From Dicyema japonicum (lineage: Eukaryota; Dicyemida; Rhombozoa; Dicyemidae): 64,000 bases of DNA. The stretch spans positions 910,181-974,180 of the forward strand of contig RDEW01000013.1 of assembly GCA_011109175.1 (NCBI GenBank). The letters run 5' to 3'. Positions 1 through 11,443 of this stretch are shown here, piece by piece. The notes under the pieces are model-generated. The model saw only the letters and a program-made list of their open reading frames with translations. It ran no database searches and was not told where the DNA came from. Both the position numbers and the translations under genes were made by a program. How positions within the stretch are numbered: position 1 is the stretch's first letter; the number at the start of each line of letters is the position of its first letter.

Positions 1-151
1 CATGAGGGGTGTCCAACGGCGTCTAAAGCTAGCTTAACAACTTCGTTCAAGGCCTGTATTTGGGAATCAACCTGCACTCTTCCAGAAGGAAAGAAGATGT
101 GAGCCAAAACAGTCGATCTGGTCTGCTTCTGCAATAATTTAAACATAATAC
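1..151 (-). CDS. possible partial gene at left edge, unidentified
   Basis: On the minus strand the window edge carries an uninterrupted reading frame (positions 128 to 1) containing the peptide STVLAHIFFPSGRVQ followed by ALNEVVKLALDAVGHP. It is preceded at 129-151 by a 23-nt GT...CAG segment of the size and composition of the introns proven by frame in the annexin gene. Upstream, only about six codons stay open before a stop, so the first exon is unclear. I do not recognise the product. The ALN..V..AL...G pattern faintly recalls the H..ALN motif of the RPDG-type LINEs in this window, so a transposon origin is possible. Confidence 0.25.
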
Positions 152-429
152 ATCGTAAGAAGCCAGCGGTTATGGAAAGAAAAATTGATCACTTCAAGAG
201 ATACTCTCATTTAAATCAGATTATCTATTTGAGAAAGTAACTGAATCATTGGAACTCGTCAGTACGCAATCCTTCAACCCCCTAAGCACTATCTGTTCAT
301 TCAAAATGTCATTAATCAAGAAAATACGATAGTAATTCCGATATTTCAAAAATTTAAAAAAAAGTTTTTTTTATAATTATAATTTTAGAAAATAAAATTT
401 GATGAAAACTACCTCTCATATGGGTTTTC

Positions 430-839
430 TCAAAACGGATCTAACATCAATTGAATATATGAACATCTTATTGGTTTGAGATCAGATATATAAAATGAAT
501 CCTTTTTTAATTTTTGGAGAGCATACATTTCAAAATATCCTGATATCTCAGAAAAGGCTATACGTACACTATTACTTTTCCAACGACTGAATACATCTAC
601 CAAAACAAAATATAAACTCAATGCTTCCGCTGATATGAGGACACAGTTGGCAACAATAACTCCTAACGTTACACAACTATGCTATGATAGAGTTATCTCA
701 ATGTTACATTAAATTGTCTTTGGTTATTGCGATTATAATTTAAGTAAAAATTGTAATAATTGAATTAGAAGGTTCTGCAAAAAAATTAGCCCAAAAGAGT
801 TCCGCGAGCACTTTAAGGTTGGGAACCATTGGTCTAGAC
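430..839 (+). mobile_element. hAT transposon remnant, 3' end with transposase C-terminus
   Basis: A reading frame at about 514-712 encodes a hAT-type C-terminal dimerisation region: FWRAYISKYPDISEKAIRTL, then TKTKYKL, then MRTQLATITPNVTQLC, as in ZBED5/Buster-like transposases. The conserved YLCE...F segment between them is deleted. The element ends at 831 with a terminal inverted repeat matching CAGTGGTTCCCAACC in reverse, followed by GTCTAGAC (832-839). It is closely related to the hAT copy at 28168-28829, with near-identical stretches such as the ATTTCAAAATATCCTGATAT block. The 5' terminus was not found, so the start is approximate. Confidence 0.75.
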
Positions 840-849
840 GTTAGAATAT

Positions 850-2380
850 ACAGTTTAAGAGATCCACGGCAGTGTCTCATGATTTGAGGTAAATGAGTAA
901 TCCTACAAAACTCGAAACTTTTGGATTATAAATTGGCCCCATGGAAGGTCTAATATGCGCATGATGAAATCGCTAAAGGGTGGCGTAATCTTAGTTTAAT
1001 TCATATGGTTGAGATCTCAAGACTTGCAGATATTCGGGAGATGTGATGGACATTGAAATTATAGAATAACACACCTTAACGTTTTAGATCCTACAAGAAC
1101 AGCATAAATTACTCAGATTTATAAAATCGGCAAGGGGTTAATATCGATGGAAGTTGAAATTTAATAAACACCTCTACCATGACTGGTTCAGGTTACTGCA
1201 CAAAACCATAACCGACGCGGGGATCCCTTCAAGCTATCTAATTTAACAGCTTTCACATGTTAACAAATGGGGGGTCACTTTCCACATTTAGTCATTTAAC
1301 TAGTGACGTTAATGGTTGATTTGTTGGAAAGTTGAGCTGGAGATGTAGTCCCAGTGAACCATGAAGTAGTCCTAATACAATTCTTTCATATCAAAGTGGA
1401 CATAAACATCTTGTCCGATTCTTGATTGCCTCAGAAACATCGCAAATCATGAAACATGAGATACCTCAATGTCTGGTTTCCTAAATTGGGGAAACATGGA
1501 TAATTCTACTTTGAGAGGAAAAAGATTTCCTCTTAGAAAATCAACTTTAACGGAGTGTAGTTAACTCCATCGATGATTATAGTTTTTAAGTTTTCTAAAT
1601 TTCTTGCGAATATTTTTTTCAGTCGTTTTGTGCATACTACATACAGATTCAAATTCATCTGTGACCTTAAAGTTGATAAGCCAATACTCGTGATGTCAAT
1701 GACTCATCATAACAATTGAAAGGAATAGCTCTTTCCAGGACCAGAATAGTACATTTATCTCACGTTCTTTTGGAGTAGCAGAACTCTCGATATACGAATC
1801 CTTAAAGACTGGTCTGTGCGGGGCATTTTATTTGCTGCTTCCAAAATACGGCCTTTCAAAAATTCACAAGTTAGCTTCTATTAATAACATGAACGTTTGA
1901 GAATAACTGATAATTTCCTTATTACTTCCAAGGTAGGCTGATTCAAGTTTCTCCAATTTGGGACAGCTGGGATTAAAACCCAGGCGTTTCATTATGTTAA
2001 AAAATTTGTGTTTCTAATGTCTTCTGTGACCATTGAAAATGAGACGAGAGGTTCTATCCACCATGAGGAGATTAGGAAGTTGTACAGGGGCTATTCTATA
2101 GTGGACCAGAATGGATGAGTATCCCTTGAATTAAGGAGTAGGACGTGATGGTGAAAATCGAGTTCCCCTCATTAAAGTAATTTCCACGTCTTGGGATGAT
2201 AAAAAATCCATCAGCAGTGAGAACAGCCAAAAGGATCTCGTTGAAGAGAAGATCCCATCGGGAGAGAGATATGATCTTTTAGTTGCCATGTAGAACATAA
2301 CATCCCAATCTGATCCACATATGTCGTCATGGAACGACTCCAGATTGCCGTAAAACATTCTTTACAAGAGAACAAGGAGC
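850..2380. other. stretch without supported gene
   Basis: No convincing coding frame, mini-intron series, RNA gene or recognisable transposon was found on either strand. The short open frames present lack motifs and look like chance. Confidence 0.4.
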
Positions 2381-2660
2381 ATAGAGATTACGATCGAGAT
2401 CCTGGAAGCAAGATGGAAGCTGGTTGGCCATATACTTCGTCTGGACCTAGAAACCCCCTGCAATCAGAACCATGAGCGCTACTTTATGGAAATCGTGTTT
2501 CCGTGGTCGAACAAGGACAACCGTACTAACCGTCTTAAATGAAAAACTTAGAGAAACCGGGAGGCCCTTTACAGACTACGGAATATGCCACAACAGAAAA
2601 AAATGGAAGAAGTTAATTAGTGACTTGATTTTTCGTGTGCACGTGATTTTGACATGACCT
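2380..2660 (+). mobile_element. RTE-like LINE C-terminal fragment
   Basis: Conceptual translation gives ILEARWKLVGHILRLDLETP followed by a degraded glycine/arginine-rich segment. This matches the RWRLFGHILRLDPTTP signature downstream of the reverse transcriptase in the better copies at 36.7-38.0 and 38.4-39.5 kb. Frameshifts and stops show it is dead. Confidence 0.7.
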
Positions 2661-2694
2661 ATAACATACTACACTGTACAATACTGTACCCTAC

Positions 2695-2980
2695 TGGCCT
2701 GGACAAGGAAGACGGAAAGCCATCAGACGGAGTAACTATCTTTCCGATAGAGGAGGGGAAACGATTAGTTCGGGGTGCAAAATGTGTGGACTCTCTGTCT
2801 TCACCAACATCATCGGGATCACGATAAGGCACTTTCCGTCGCAGAGAAAGCAGAGAGAGATAAAGAAAAGAAATATAGAGGACTCCTTAGCCGATATACC
2901 TTCCACACGATTGCTGTCGAGACAAAAGGAGCGATAAACAACAAGTCCCTGATATTCCTCAAAAACTGACGTATTGCATG
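2695..2980 (+). mobile_element. LINE C-terminal module (RPDG type) fragment
   Basis: The frame reads DGKPSDGVTIFPIEEGKRL, then across a shift KEKKYRGLLSRYTFHTIAVETKGAINNKSLIFL. This reproduces the 'RPDGVTVFP...K.KKY....F.PIAVET.G.......FL..LG' module found at the C-terminus of many invertebrate LINE-type polyproteins and at 18.5-19.2 kb here. RPDG followed by the later conserved residues suggests a nuclease-like fold, but that is inference. Confidence 0.6.
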
Positions 2981-3244
2981 ATCAGAAGCCACAATGACCG
3001 CGAAACGCGATCGATAGCTGTCTGTTTAGTATCTTCAGGAAATTTCTCAGTTTTTTATAATCTCTTTTTACTGAGGAAATCAAGTTATCCAAATTAAAAA
3101 AAATAAATTTCGATGTACAGCAATAGAATAAGTGTACACGTGGAACATATCTGAACCCCTTTATTTTAGAATACCAGTTTTCTCCATACAACTTTCTTTT
3201 CGTTCATCGCGGTCGTCCGCTGTTTTCATTTTCAACCAACTTAT

Positions 3245-3310
3245 TATTATTTATTTATTTAACCCCGGATACACCGAGAAAGAAGTTAAAGTAAACAACT
3301 AATTAAGTGT
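3245..3310 (-). mobile_element. Jockey/CR1-like LINE 3' end
   Basis: The TTATTTATTTAACCCCGG...ACACCGAGAAAGAA signature is the reverse complement of the 3' end of the nearly full-length element at 43.1-46.0 kb. Only the last few dozen bases are preserved. Confidence 0.5.
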
Positions 3311-3319
3311 AACCAGTTT

Positions 3320-3525
3320 CCACTTCTACAGAAACAGAGTCCATCCGGAATCAGCATAAAAGGTAAGACGTCCATTACATGCAGTTGTGGAAACCCCTCC
3401 AGTGGATTGGGGGAGAGCAAATGATCTTTTTTTGTGCCGGCCAGGCACTAGGCACCATCTAGACAGGTGGATCACATGATGCCACTCTATTAGGAAAAGA
3501 GAGAAGAAATAAACAAGGAATTTTC
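3320..3525. repeat. dispersed repeat, also at 13385-13560
   Basis: The segment contains CATCCGGAATCAGCAT, ACATGCAGTTGTGGA, GGGGGAGAGCAAA and TAGACAGGTGGATCACATG in the same order as 13385-13560. Pieces also occur near 36290 (CCCCTCCACTGTAATAGGGG) and 58535 (CATCCGGAATCAGCATTG). It could be a SINE-like family or part of a larger element; no coding frame is shared. Confidence 0.55.
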
Positions 3526-3639
3526 AACCAACTTGACCATAACATTGAGATGTCGTTCGTTTTCTTCTAAAAAAGTCCCAGTTTTATTTTAGTAGTAAAA
3601 ATTTTCCATCATGAGATTACATGGTGTCACCATTTGAAA

Positions 3640-3815
3640 GAGGGAGAGCAAAGGAATGCTTTTTAACTCATTTTTGTTGGGTGTGAGTCCTTTTAGGCGA
3701 TCCGGTTCAGCAGTGGAGTATTCATTGACAAAAAATCACTCGTCAAAGGCAGGAACTTTCAGCTAGATGTACAGCAGCGAGATTCGAACACAAAACCATT
3801 AGGATTTTCCGTAAC
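3640..3815 (-). mobile_element. tRNA-derived SINE, degraded copy
   Basis: Minus strand: a box-B-like GTGTTCGAATCTC lies near 3780, followed by the family body (ACGAGTG...CACTGCTGAACCGGATCGCC) ending at the TTGGGTGTGAG...TTTTAG region. The order matches the copies at 6121, 29448 and 60370. It abuts an RTE-like LINE fragment. Confidence 0.65.
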
Positions 3816-4080
3816 TATGACACTGCCTCGTCCCTACAAAGAATACTCCCCAAAAGTATCCAGCGAAGTAATATCACATTCTCACCTAGATGACTACTAA
3901 TATCGGCTCTCGTTCCTGAGCTGTATAGAAGGATCGGTTGCACGAACGCATAAATAGACTTATCCTGAGATAATTTGGGGAACATAATTATCATTGCAAG
4001 GGACATCAGCATTTTTCGATTAGCCATGTCCTTGTGATCTCCAGAAGCGAGCCGAGAATTTTGACGAACCTCCACTTTTC
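3816..4080 (-). mobile_element. RTE-like LINE C-terminal fragment
   Basis: An 86-codon frame includes GDHKDMANRKMLMSLAM, then YAFVQPILLYSSGT, then RWILLGSILCRDE. These correspond to the GDAEDI.RRK, FVKPILLYN.GTW and RWRLFGHILR signatures of the RTE-like family here, with internal deletions between them. Confidence 0.7.
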
Positions 4081-4547
4081 ATCAACCCGCTTAGGTATCC
4101 GTTCAATCGACGTCAGCTCAGTTTTTTTTAATTGATTTCAATGACAATCCATCACAAATATCTATGACTTTATCCTCAGCTGAATTAGGTAACTCCAAAG
4201 GCACTTGTTAGGTAACCCAATTCTTTACGAATGTCCCTCAAAGACCCGTCTTGAATGCTTCTCTTCATCCAAAATCAATAATCTTATTCAGTCTTAGTCA
4301 ATAACCTGAGAACAAGCAGTGGTTATTTCTACAAGTAAACTCCCAGAATGTACATCATTTTTTCAACTCCCAACTCCCAGAATGACTAAAAAATAGTTAT
4401 TCAATACACGAACCATTGATGGTTCCAAACGATATCACCGGTTGACCTTCCTTGGTTAAGTCCACTTTGACGGAGCGATAAATAGTTATAATAGATAAGG
4501 ATTTTTGTAGACACGTTTGTAGAATTACGGCCTCAGATAAATGTGTG

Positions 4548-5662
4548 TGCCTCACTTTTGGGAGTAGGAAAAAAGTCAAACGGAAAATGGTCAAATTTTA
4601 ATTTGGAAAAAAAGTCAAATTATTATTTCTTGGTCATTTTCAAATAAAATAAGATTTTAAAGACTTTATTTGTTTACAAAAAAATTTTCAAGAAAAATTT
4701 GCATTTGATTTTTTTCCGTTTTTCCTATTTTCTTCTGCTAATTTTACGAAAGATGGAAAAAAGTAAAAAAATTTAAGTCATGTTTATATTTTTGTAAAAG
4801 TCAATTTTTTTTAATTTCCAAAATTAAAATCACTCAAACCGCAACCTTGGTAAAATTGATTCTACTTTGAACTTTAAAATTTGACCTGCTAGTTGCGTAG
4901 CGTGCTTAAAAATAAAACTATTTTTACGTTGAATATTTATTTTTCTATGAAACTTATAAAATCGAATAAACGTGGATCAAAAAATTTTTTTCAATGGATA
5001 TATACTAGAAATTCCGGAACTAAATAGAAAATATACTGAAAATGTATTTTAAAAATTTCTAAAAAGAAGAAGTTTAATAACAGATCTTGAGTTTCAAAAT
5101 GCTACTGAAAGTCAACCTCATAATTATCCTTTTGACTTTCATGGAATCAGATTGAGCAAATTGACAAATGAATTTAAACTTCCGGCATATCATTACAATG
5201 AAACACCATCCCAAATTTTCTCTGAATATTTAGCACAATGCGATCCGAACTTAAACAATTATGTCCTTCTGATTCGTTTAGAAAAACAATCCGTAAGCAA
5301 CGCTCGTCTAATTGCGGTTAAAATTACATCATGGGGTTTAATTTTTGATTTTATATCGTGGTTAAACCAAATTCATTTTTTTAAAGTTTTGGGTGAAATT
5401 AAAATTGACTTTTTTCCAAAAAATATAAACATGGCTTAAAATTTTTGACTTTCCCCCATTTTTCGTACAATTAGCAGAAGAAAATGGGAAAACGAAAAAA
5501 AAGTGAACGGAAAAAAAGTCAAATGCAATTTTTTTTGAATTTTTTTGTTAAAAATAAAGTCTTTAAAGTCTTATTTTACTTGAAAATAATTAAGAAATGA
5601 TGATTTGATTTTTTTTCCTTTTGACTTTTTTCTACTTCCCTCACTTTTACCAGGTTTTTGTA
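4548..5662. mobile_element. foldback-type element with ~290-bp imperfect inverted ends
   Basis: The left arm (about 4548-4850) and right arm (about 5380-5662) are imperfect inverted repeats of each other. Matching blocks in order include CTCACTTTT...AAAAAGTC, AAATAAAATAAGATTTTAAAG, TTTTCTTCTGCTAATT and TGTTTATATTTTTG. The unique centre carries an open frame at about 5060-5300, plus strand, with NATESQPHNYPFDFHGIRLS and later AYHYNETPSQIFSEYLAQCD. It matches no family I know. GTTTTTGTAGACA-like motifs lie outside both ends but not at equal distance, so a target duplication is not established. Confidence 0.65.
5058..5439 (+). CDS. unidentified ORF inside the foldback element
   Basis: After an in-frame TAA the frame stays open from about 5058 to a stop at 5437-5439, running into the right inverted arm. 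No start codon is evident near the beginning and no catalytic motif is visible. Its part lying in unique sequence (about 80 codons) has ordinary protein composition, unlike the AT-rich arms, so it may be a captured exon or a remnant of an element-encoded protein. Confidence 0.3.
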
Positions 5663-6120
5663 GACAGTAATATATATTTCCCGTTGAGATTTCAAATAGA
5701 CAGTGAATCTTAAATATTTCGGTAAACATAATTTTTTGGCATTCTTCACAAATATTGTAAAGCCAGCCACTCGATTATTATTCGAACTCCAAAAATTTAT
5801 GAATCCGCGAACAGTTTATTAAGTAAGCAGGGCTCTTATCAACTGTGAAAGGGGAAGATGTCATTCCGATTAAAATGTTGCTGATTAATTTAATTAATTT
5901 CATTATTAAAAATTATAACCAAAATTTTAATTTATTATAATTTAAAAAATTAACAAAAATGAATTGATAGAGTATGTCTTGGACCGTCATGGGGTTTTCC
6001 CTTCCATTATTTTATAAATCTCTGATTTCCCCAAACAATTCATTGACTTCTCCAAGTTGATGGACATTTTAGAAGCATTGGCAATAGACTTTTATGAAAA
6101 ATTTAAAATAAATAAATTCT

Positions 6121-6400
6121 GGGTGGCATAGTGGTTAGTTGTCGGGCTAAAGTGACTTAGGTTACGGGTTCGATGTCGCTGGTTTCAACGCAAATGCAGC
6201 AAGGGTTTGACGAGTGGCGTCATCAGGATACTCACTGCGGAACTGATTGTCTAGAAAGGACCACACACAAAAAAAAAGAAGTGAAGATTATTCCTTAATT
6301 TTACGATTAGTTAAAATTAACTGTTCTTTACTTAAATGAAGAGTGTATCCTGCCTATGCGGAGCTATATATGGCTCTCGTGAAAACCGAAAAAATTAATA
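6121..6400 (+). mobile_element. tRNA-derived SINE with LINE-like tail
   Basis: The head has a box A-like TGGCATAGTGGTTAG and a box B-like GGGTTCGATG at tRNA spacing. The body follows (GACGAGTGGCGTCATCAGGA, then TCACTGCGGAACTGATTGTC). The 3' part (CTGTTCTTTACTTAAATGAA...GCGGAGCTATATATGGCTCTCGTGAAAA) resembles the 3' end of the RTE-like LINE at 39420-39465 (GGGGCTATAATCATTATGGC TTTCGTGAAAG). This is the usual arrangement of a SINE mobilised by a partner LINE. Confidence 0.8.
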
Positions 6401-6599
6401 TTATGGCTCTCGTGAAAAACCGAAAAAAATTTTTTCTAATATTCACTTAAAATTTCACTTTCAAACATCATTTACTTTTTTGCCAAATAAAATATTTTAA
6501 TGTCATTTATTACTTTATAATCTTTAATCGAATTATGAAACGAATTAATGCGTTTAGTGTGACATAATTAATATTTCAAAATTTTATTAGGAAATGAGA

Positions 6600-6720
6600 G
6601 TAAACGTTATATATCTTCCCTGACTGCGTGCTACTTCCTCTCAGGATGCGAGCGAGATTCGCTCAAATAACCCAGCAGCGCAGAGGTTTCCTGTTCGTTA
6701 GCGATCCGATTGCTGATACA
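6600..6720 (+). repeat. dispersed repeat shared with 32450-32540
   Basis: CCCTGACTGCGTG, CCTCTCAGGATG and GACATTCACTCAAATAACC-like blocks occur here and at 32452-32540 in the same order. Function unknown; probably a piece of a decayed element. Confidence 0.5.
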
Positions 6721-7219
6721 TTATCCACAATGTCGTTTACAAGTCTTTAATTGGCTATTATGAAGTTCCACCCACATCAATTGCAAGGACGATGCTGTCA
6801 CTTGTCTAACCTTCAAGCTTCGGAATAGGCAGACTGGAAGTAAGGATGGGCATTTTAGCGGACTACACAAACAAATAATCCGATTCAAAAAATTGTTTTT
6901 TTAAACATTAATAATTAATTTTTGTATATATTAACTAAGGGAAGATTCTAAGAACACGGTAACAACAAACTAACTAATCACGTGGTCAACCACGCTCTAA
7001 GAGACTCATTTTGGGCCGACGTTCCTCCTCAACTCCATACAAACACGTATCGGCCGTATAACCGGATCTCCTAGTGAACAGGAACAGCCTCGGTTTCTCC
7101 TGATTAGGGATTCCAGAAACACTAAAGAGGAGATTTTAACAGAAGTTCATCACTCCGTAATTTTAAAAGCCCCATTTTCTGGCTAACTTAGATGTTCAAA
7201 GAGTTTCCAGGAAATAAAT

Positions 7220-7320
7220 GAGATAAATGCATATTAATCATATTCTCATGAATGGAGATAATGCATATTAATCATATTCTCATGAATGGAGATAAATGCA
7301 TATTGATCTTATTCTCATTA
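7220..7320. repeat. three-copy ~35-bp tandem repeat
   Basis: The unit with core GATAAATGCATATTAATCAT and TATTCTCATGAATGG is repeated nearly perfectly about three times. It lies 0.6 kb upstream of the first repeat-protein gene. Confidence 0.85.
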
Positions 7321-7952
7321 TGAGGTTGTGATTTATTTTAGGCATGCTATTGGAGCATTTGCTGAATATAAATTGATAAAACGTTCAGGAATTATTGACT
7401 AAATATCTACAGGAGGTGGGGTATGTCTCACACGAATCAAGAGCTATATTTGACCCGCATGTGCAGCAAAAAAATAAGAGAGTCAGCTTCTTCATGCTTT
7501 TAGGTTTAGAAATTAAAGTTAGGCAGCTTGAATGGCATGCTGTTTCCTGACGATAGCTATCGAGACACGCTCTCGAAGGCATCCAGTCCTCACGTGAATC
7601 CTTAGTGACTCTATGGATCAATAGTCGATCCAACGGACTAGAGGTTAGTTTGTGGGCCAACTCTAATTAGAAATAATGACTGATCCGAGGGATTAAATTT
7701 ATTTTAATAAGTTTTACTATTGGAAGTAAGAAAAAATCAGTGCTCCTCAGTTAACACAAAATCCAGTGAAACCTACACTGCTTATTTATGATTTACGACT
7801 CCTGGAAGATCTATTAAGGCTAAGGTGAACCTGAATGATTAAAATAGAGTTATTCAGCATTTCTAAATGATATTATGGGATTAGAGTAATACACGGATTT
7901 TATAATGCGCGAATGAAGTAGTATTTAAATTAATCGAGAAATTATCGTTAGA

Positions 7953-9631
7953 ATGGCAATGGCTTGTTTCCTTTTGTTTTTTATAATAAACTTCGGTAAT
8001 TTTTTTTGTAACTAGATATTGGATTTGGATTTTCAATGGGGGTATCCACATGAAATAATAAAATTTTAGTTTCCTAACCCAAATTCTGCTCAAAGTAAAT
8101 TTTGTTAAATACCTTTAGATCAAAATGGAGGAATCGGCGGTATTTCAATGAATATTAAATTTTAAAGGTCCTAACATCCATAATGGCCCACGTAAACTTA
8201 ATTATTTTATTTTTAGAATCCAGCGGAGGATCCAGTGGTATTTCAATGAATTTTAAATTTTAAAGGTCCTAACATCCATAATGGCCCACGTAAACTTTAT
8301 TATTTTATTTTTAGAATCCAGCGGAGGATCCAGTGGTATTTCAATGAATTTTACATTTTAAAGGTCCTAACATCCATAATGGCCCACGTAAACTTAATTA
8401 TTTTATTTTTAGAATCCAGCGGAGGATCCAGTGGTATTTCATTGAATTTTAAATTTTAAAGGTGCTAACATCCATAATGGCCCACGTAAACTTAATTATT
8501 TTATTTTTAGAATCCAGCGGAGGATCCAGTGGTATTTCAATGAATTTTAAATTTTAAAGGTCCTAACATCCATAATGGCCCACGTAAACTTAATTATTTT
8601 ATTTTTAGAATCCAACGGAGGATCCAGTGGTATTTCAATGAATTTTAAATTTTAAAGGTGCTAACATCCAAAATGGCCCACGTAAACTTAATTATTTTAT
8701 TTTTAGAATCCAGCGGAGGATCCAGTGGTATTTCAGTGAATATTAAATTTTAAAGGTGCTAACATCCAAAATAACCCACGTAAACTTAATTATATTATTT
8801 TTAGATTCCAGCGAAGGATCCATTGGTACTTCAATAAATATAAATTTTTAGGAGGATTTACGGTATTTCCGCATCAAACAATAAATATTTAGACTACTGG
8901 AACTACCCAGGCTAGAAGCAGCCGAACCACCCAACGTAAATTAATTAAATAATCTTTTTAGGAACCAGCAGAACATCCGGTTGTATTCTATGAATATTAA
9001 ATTTTAGGACAATATACGGTATTAAAGCATCAAAAAATAAATATTTAGACTGCAATTACCCAAGGTACTACCAACCAAGCCACCCAATGTAAACTTAATT
9101 AAATAATTTTTAGCTGCAGAATACAGTGGTATTTCTATGCATATTACATTTCAAAGGTAGTACTTACATACCTCCCCCGCGTAAGCATAATTAAATAATT
9201 TTTAGCTCCAGGATACGGTGGTATTTCCATGCATATTAAATTTTAAAGGTGGTCATGGGTCAGGTCCTTCAAGTAAGCCTAATTCAATAATTTTTAGATT
9301 ATGGTGTAACAGCAAGTAGTTTTTTATGAATTTTATTTTTTAGAATCTAAAAATCCATTTTCATTTATGCGTTCTGATTTATCAGGTTTTATTATTATTT
9401 TTTTAATTCCACTAAATTATAAGCCTGTAATCATTAGATCCTGATAATGATGAAAAAAATCCAAAAAATTGGAAATCTCTGATTTTTAGTAATTTTGTGT
9501 CCAAATTAGATAATTTTAATTATGGTTTAGTATCTTGTATCATCGGTGTGGTGGTTCTACCAGTCTACTTGAATTACAGAAAATTTAATAAAGAAACAAA
9601 AAAATCAGAATCGAAACCTGGAAATAAGTAA
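7953..9631 (+). CDS. gene 1: mini-intron repeat protein with signal peptide and C-terminal membrane anchor
   Basis: Thirty exons and 29 GT-AG introns are inferred, nearly all 20-31 nt. Exon sizes are 43, 26, 25; then eight 21-nt exons alternating with seven 24-nt exons (first 8119-8139 and 8168-8191); then 11, 43, 18, 11, 40, 15, 24, 15, 24, 18, 42, 194. They sum to 885 nt, a single 294-aa frame. The protein starts MAMACFLLFFIINF (signal peptide), has a GFP/NPNSAQ linker and near-identical 15-residue repeats SSGGSSGPNIHNGPQ, then a Thr/Gln/Ser-rich stretch and GYG/GHG segments. It ends in NPKNWKSL, one membrane segment (GLVSCIIGVVVLPVYL) and a lysine-rich tail. The last intron is 52 nt (9386-9437). 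AATAAA lies at 9637, just after the stop. A surface, mucin-like role is inference. I know no named family. Confidence 0.8.
8119..8825 (+). repeat. 98-bp tandem array of exon-intron-exon-intron units
   Basis: The period is exactly 98 bp: unit starts at 8119, 8217, 8315, 8413, 8511, 8609, 8707 and 8805. Each unit is a 21-nt exon, 28-nt intron beginning GTATTT and ending TTAAAG, 24-nt exon, and 25-nt intron beginning GTAAAC and ending TTTTTAG. The exons total 45 nt, so every duplication adds 15 in-frame residues. The intron sequences are as conserved as the exons, implying recent copy-number change or homogenisation of the whole genomic unit. Confidence 0.85.
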
Positions 9632-9649
9632 TTTATAATAAATGTTTAA

Positions 9650-11430
9650 AGAGATTCATTTTATGAGTATGGCAACTATTACAACAATTCCTAACAGTAG
9701 AATTATGCAGTCTAGTAATTAGTTTAACTTTCTTTTTTGGTAATTAACAATTTCTTTATTTTTTTATTATAATTATAAGAAATTTAAAATTCTGATTTAT
9801 TTAATTTTTTAGTAATTTACGTATTCTCGCTTTGGTGTTGTTGGTCGAACTTTCCTCTGCGAGAGTTCACGCTATTTATTCGTTTGGTTTAAGATTTCCT
9901 CTGTAGAACATTTATATCGCAGAAGAAAAAAATTATATCCCCCTCGAGAAGACGAGAAGAGTAGCATTATGGATAACACTTAACAAAAGCCTTAGAAATG
10001 AATTGGACAACAAGCGGGAGAAACTTTTTATGCCCATTCGCTGGATAGTGGAGGACGGATCGATTTTTCAAAAGAATTCAAAGATTCAGGACTTTGAAAG
10101 ATTCTGAGAAAATAATGAGGAGAGAGTCCGTTTCTAGTGTCCAAGACAGTTCTCTCAAAAAATTAAGAAGACATTTTCTAGATACGATAAGATAGTTACG
10201 GACCACTCAAAGAGACTGGAAATTACTAAAAGCTGGGATCACCTGTTTAGTTGGTAATGACTCTAAGAGATTTATGACCTCTCTGCACTCTCGGCTGTAC
10301 ATTTGATAGCAATCGGCCTTCTATATGTTAGTGAAGTCGAGTTAACTAACTAGACTTGATAATATGCATGTGCATAACACGCGCTTTTTAAGAGCAAATA
10401 ACAGTCACTTTAACTAACTGAAAACCTAATCTTAATTTATGAGTTTGGAAAATTAGTCTACGAGGCCATAGATACCTAGAAGCGCATGGTCTTTGGTAGA
10501 TCTACTAAGTTTGAGGATTCTCTTCCATGTTCTCACCTGGATGAGACTGTTTTTCTCCAGCCACTGTGAAAACCTAAACTGATTTATAACCCCCAATGTC
10601 ATTTGGAAGGCTAATTGAGAACATTTTCATACTAATTGTAAAAAAGGAATTCGCTCTCATCGCTAGATCCTTATTATTATTAATAGTAATGTCCGCGGAA
10701 CCAAAAAAATAAATTAATTTGAGGTTCCACCTTTGCCATGCATCTCAGGATACGCGGTGTAAGTCGTTTCCATCCTCCTCTGTTTCTCGCAACCGCCCTC
10801 GTATTGCTGGAGCCTGACAAATGGAAATATATTTCTAATAAATCATGTTAGTAATTTAAAAAAATACATTAGTCATTTTTCTAAGGACCTTTGAATATTA
10901 TAATTTTCCTTTACAGAAATATAACTGATCTTTTCAGAATCTTCAAAATTGTTCACTATGTTTTTTATTCGATTAGATTTTGGAATAAAAAAAGTGACGC
11001 AGTAAGAAACTCCCCCATCGTGTGAGAATTACAACTGGAGGAAGTTTAATCTCATCCAACATAGCTCTGTGTCAAAAATCAATCAAAATGATCATTGCGA
11101 GCATAATCTACGTTGAGTTAACTCTCTTGATGGCAACAGAGATCAACTGGAGGAGCCACTGAGTCTCGTCGTTGATAATTAAATAGAATTGTTTGTTTAA
11201 AAATTTGAGAGGTCTCAATATTTTTTGGCATTCTGTCTGATGTTTTTTTCCATTAAAAAATTGATCGATGTAATGTTGTTTAGATGATTTTACTATCTTA
11301 TAGCATTTTGGAAAAATAATCCTCCTTTAGGTGTTCGTGTAAATATGTATGAGTTTCTAGAAAATACTTTTGAAATTCGTTCCTTTTTTTGCCTCTGAGA
11401 TCTAATCGTTTTAATAAATGAGAAAATACA
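9650..11430. other. stretch without supported gene
   Basis: AT-rich sequence without a clear frame or recognised element. The part at 9900-10140 has slightly higher GC but is broken by stops in all frames. Confidence 0.4.
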
Positions 11431-11443
11431 AGCCTGGTATTAA

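Noticed and set aside
6121-6190. A functional tRNA gene
   Set aside because: Box A and B are present, but the cloverleaf is degenerate and the same head occurs in four dispersed copies with a common SINE body.
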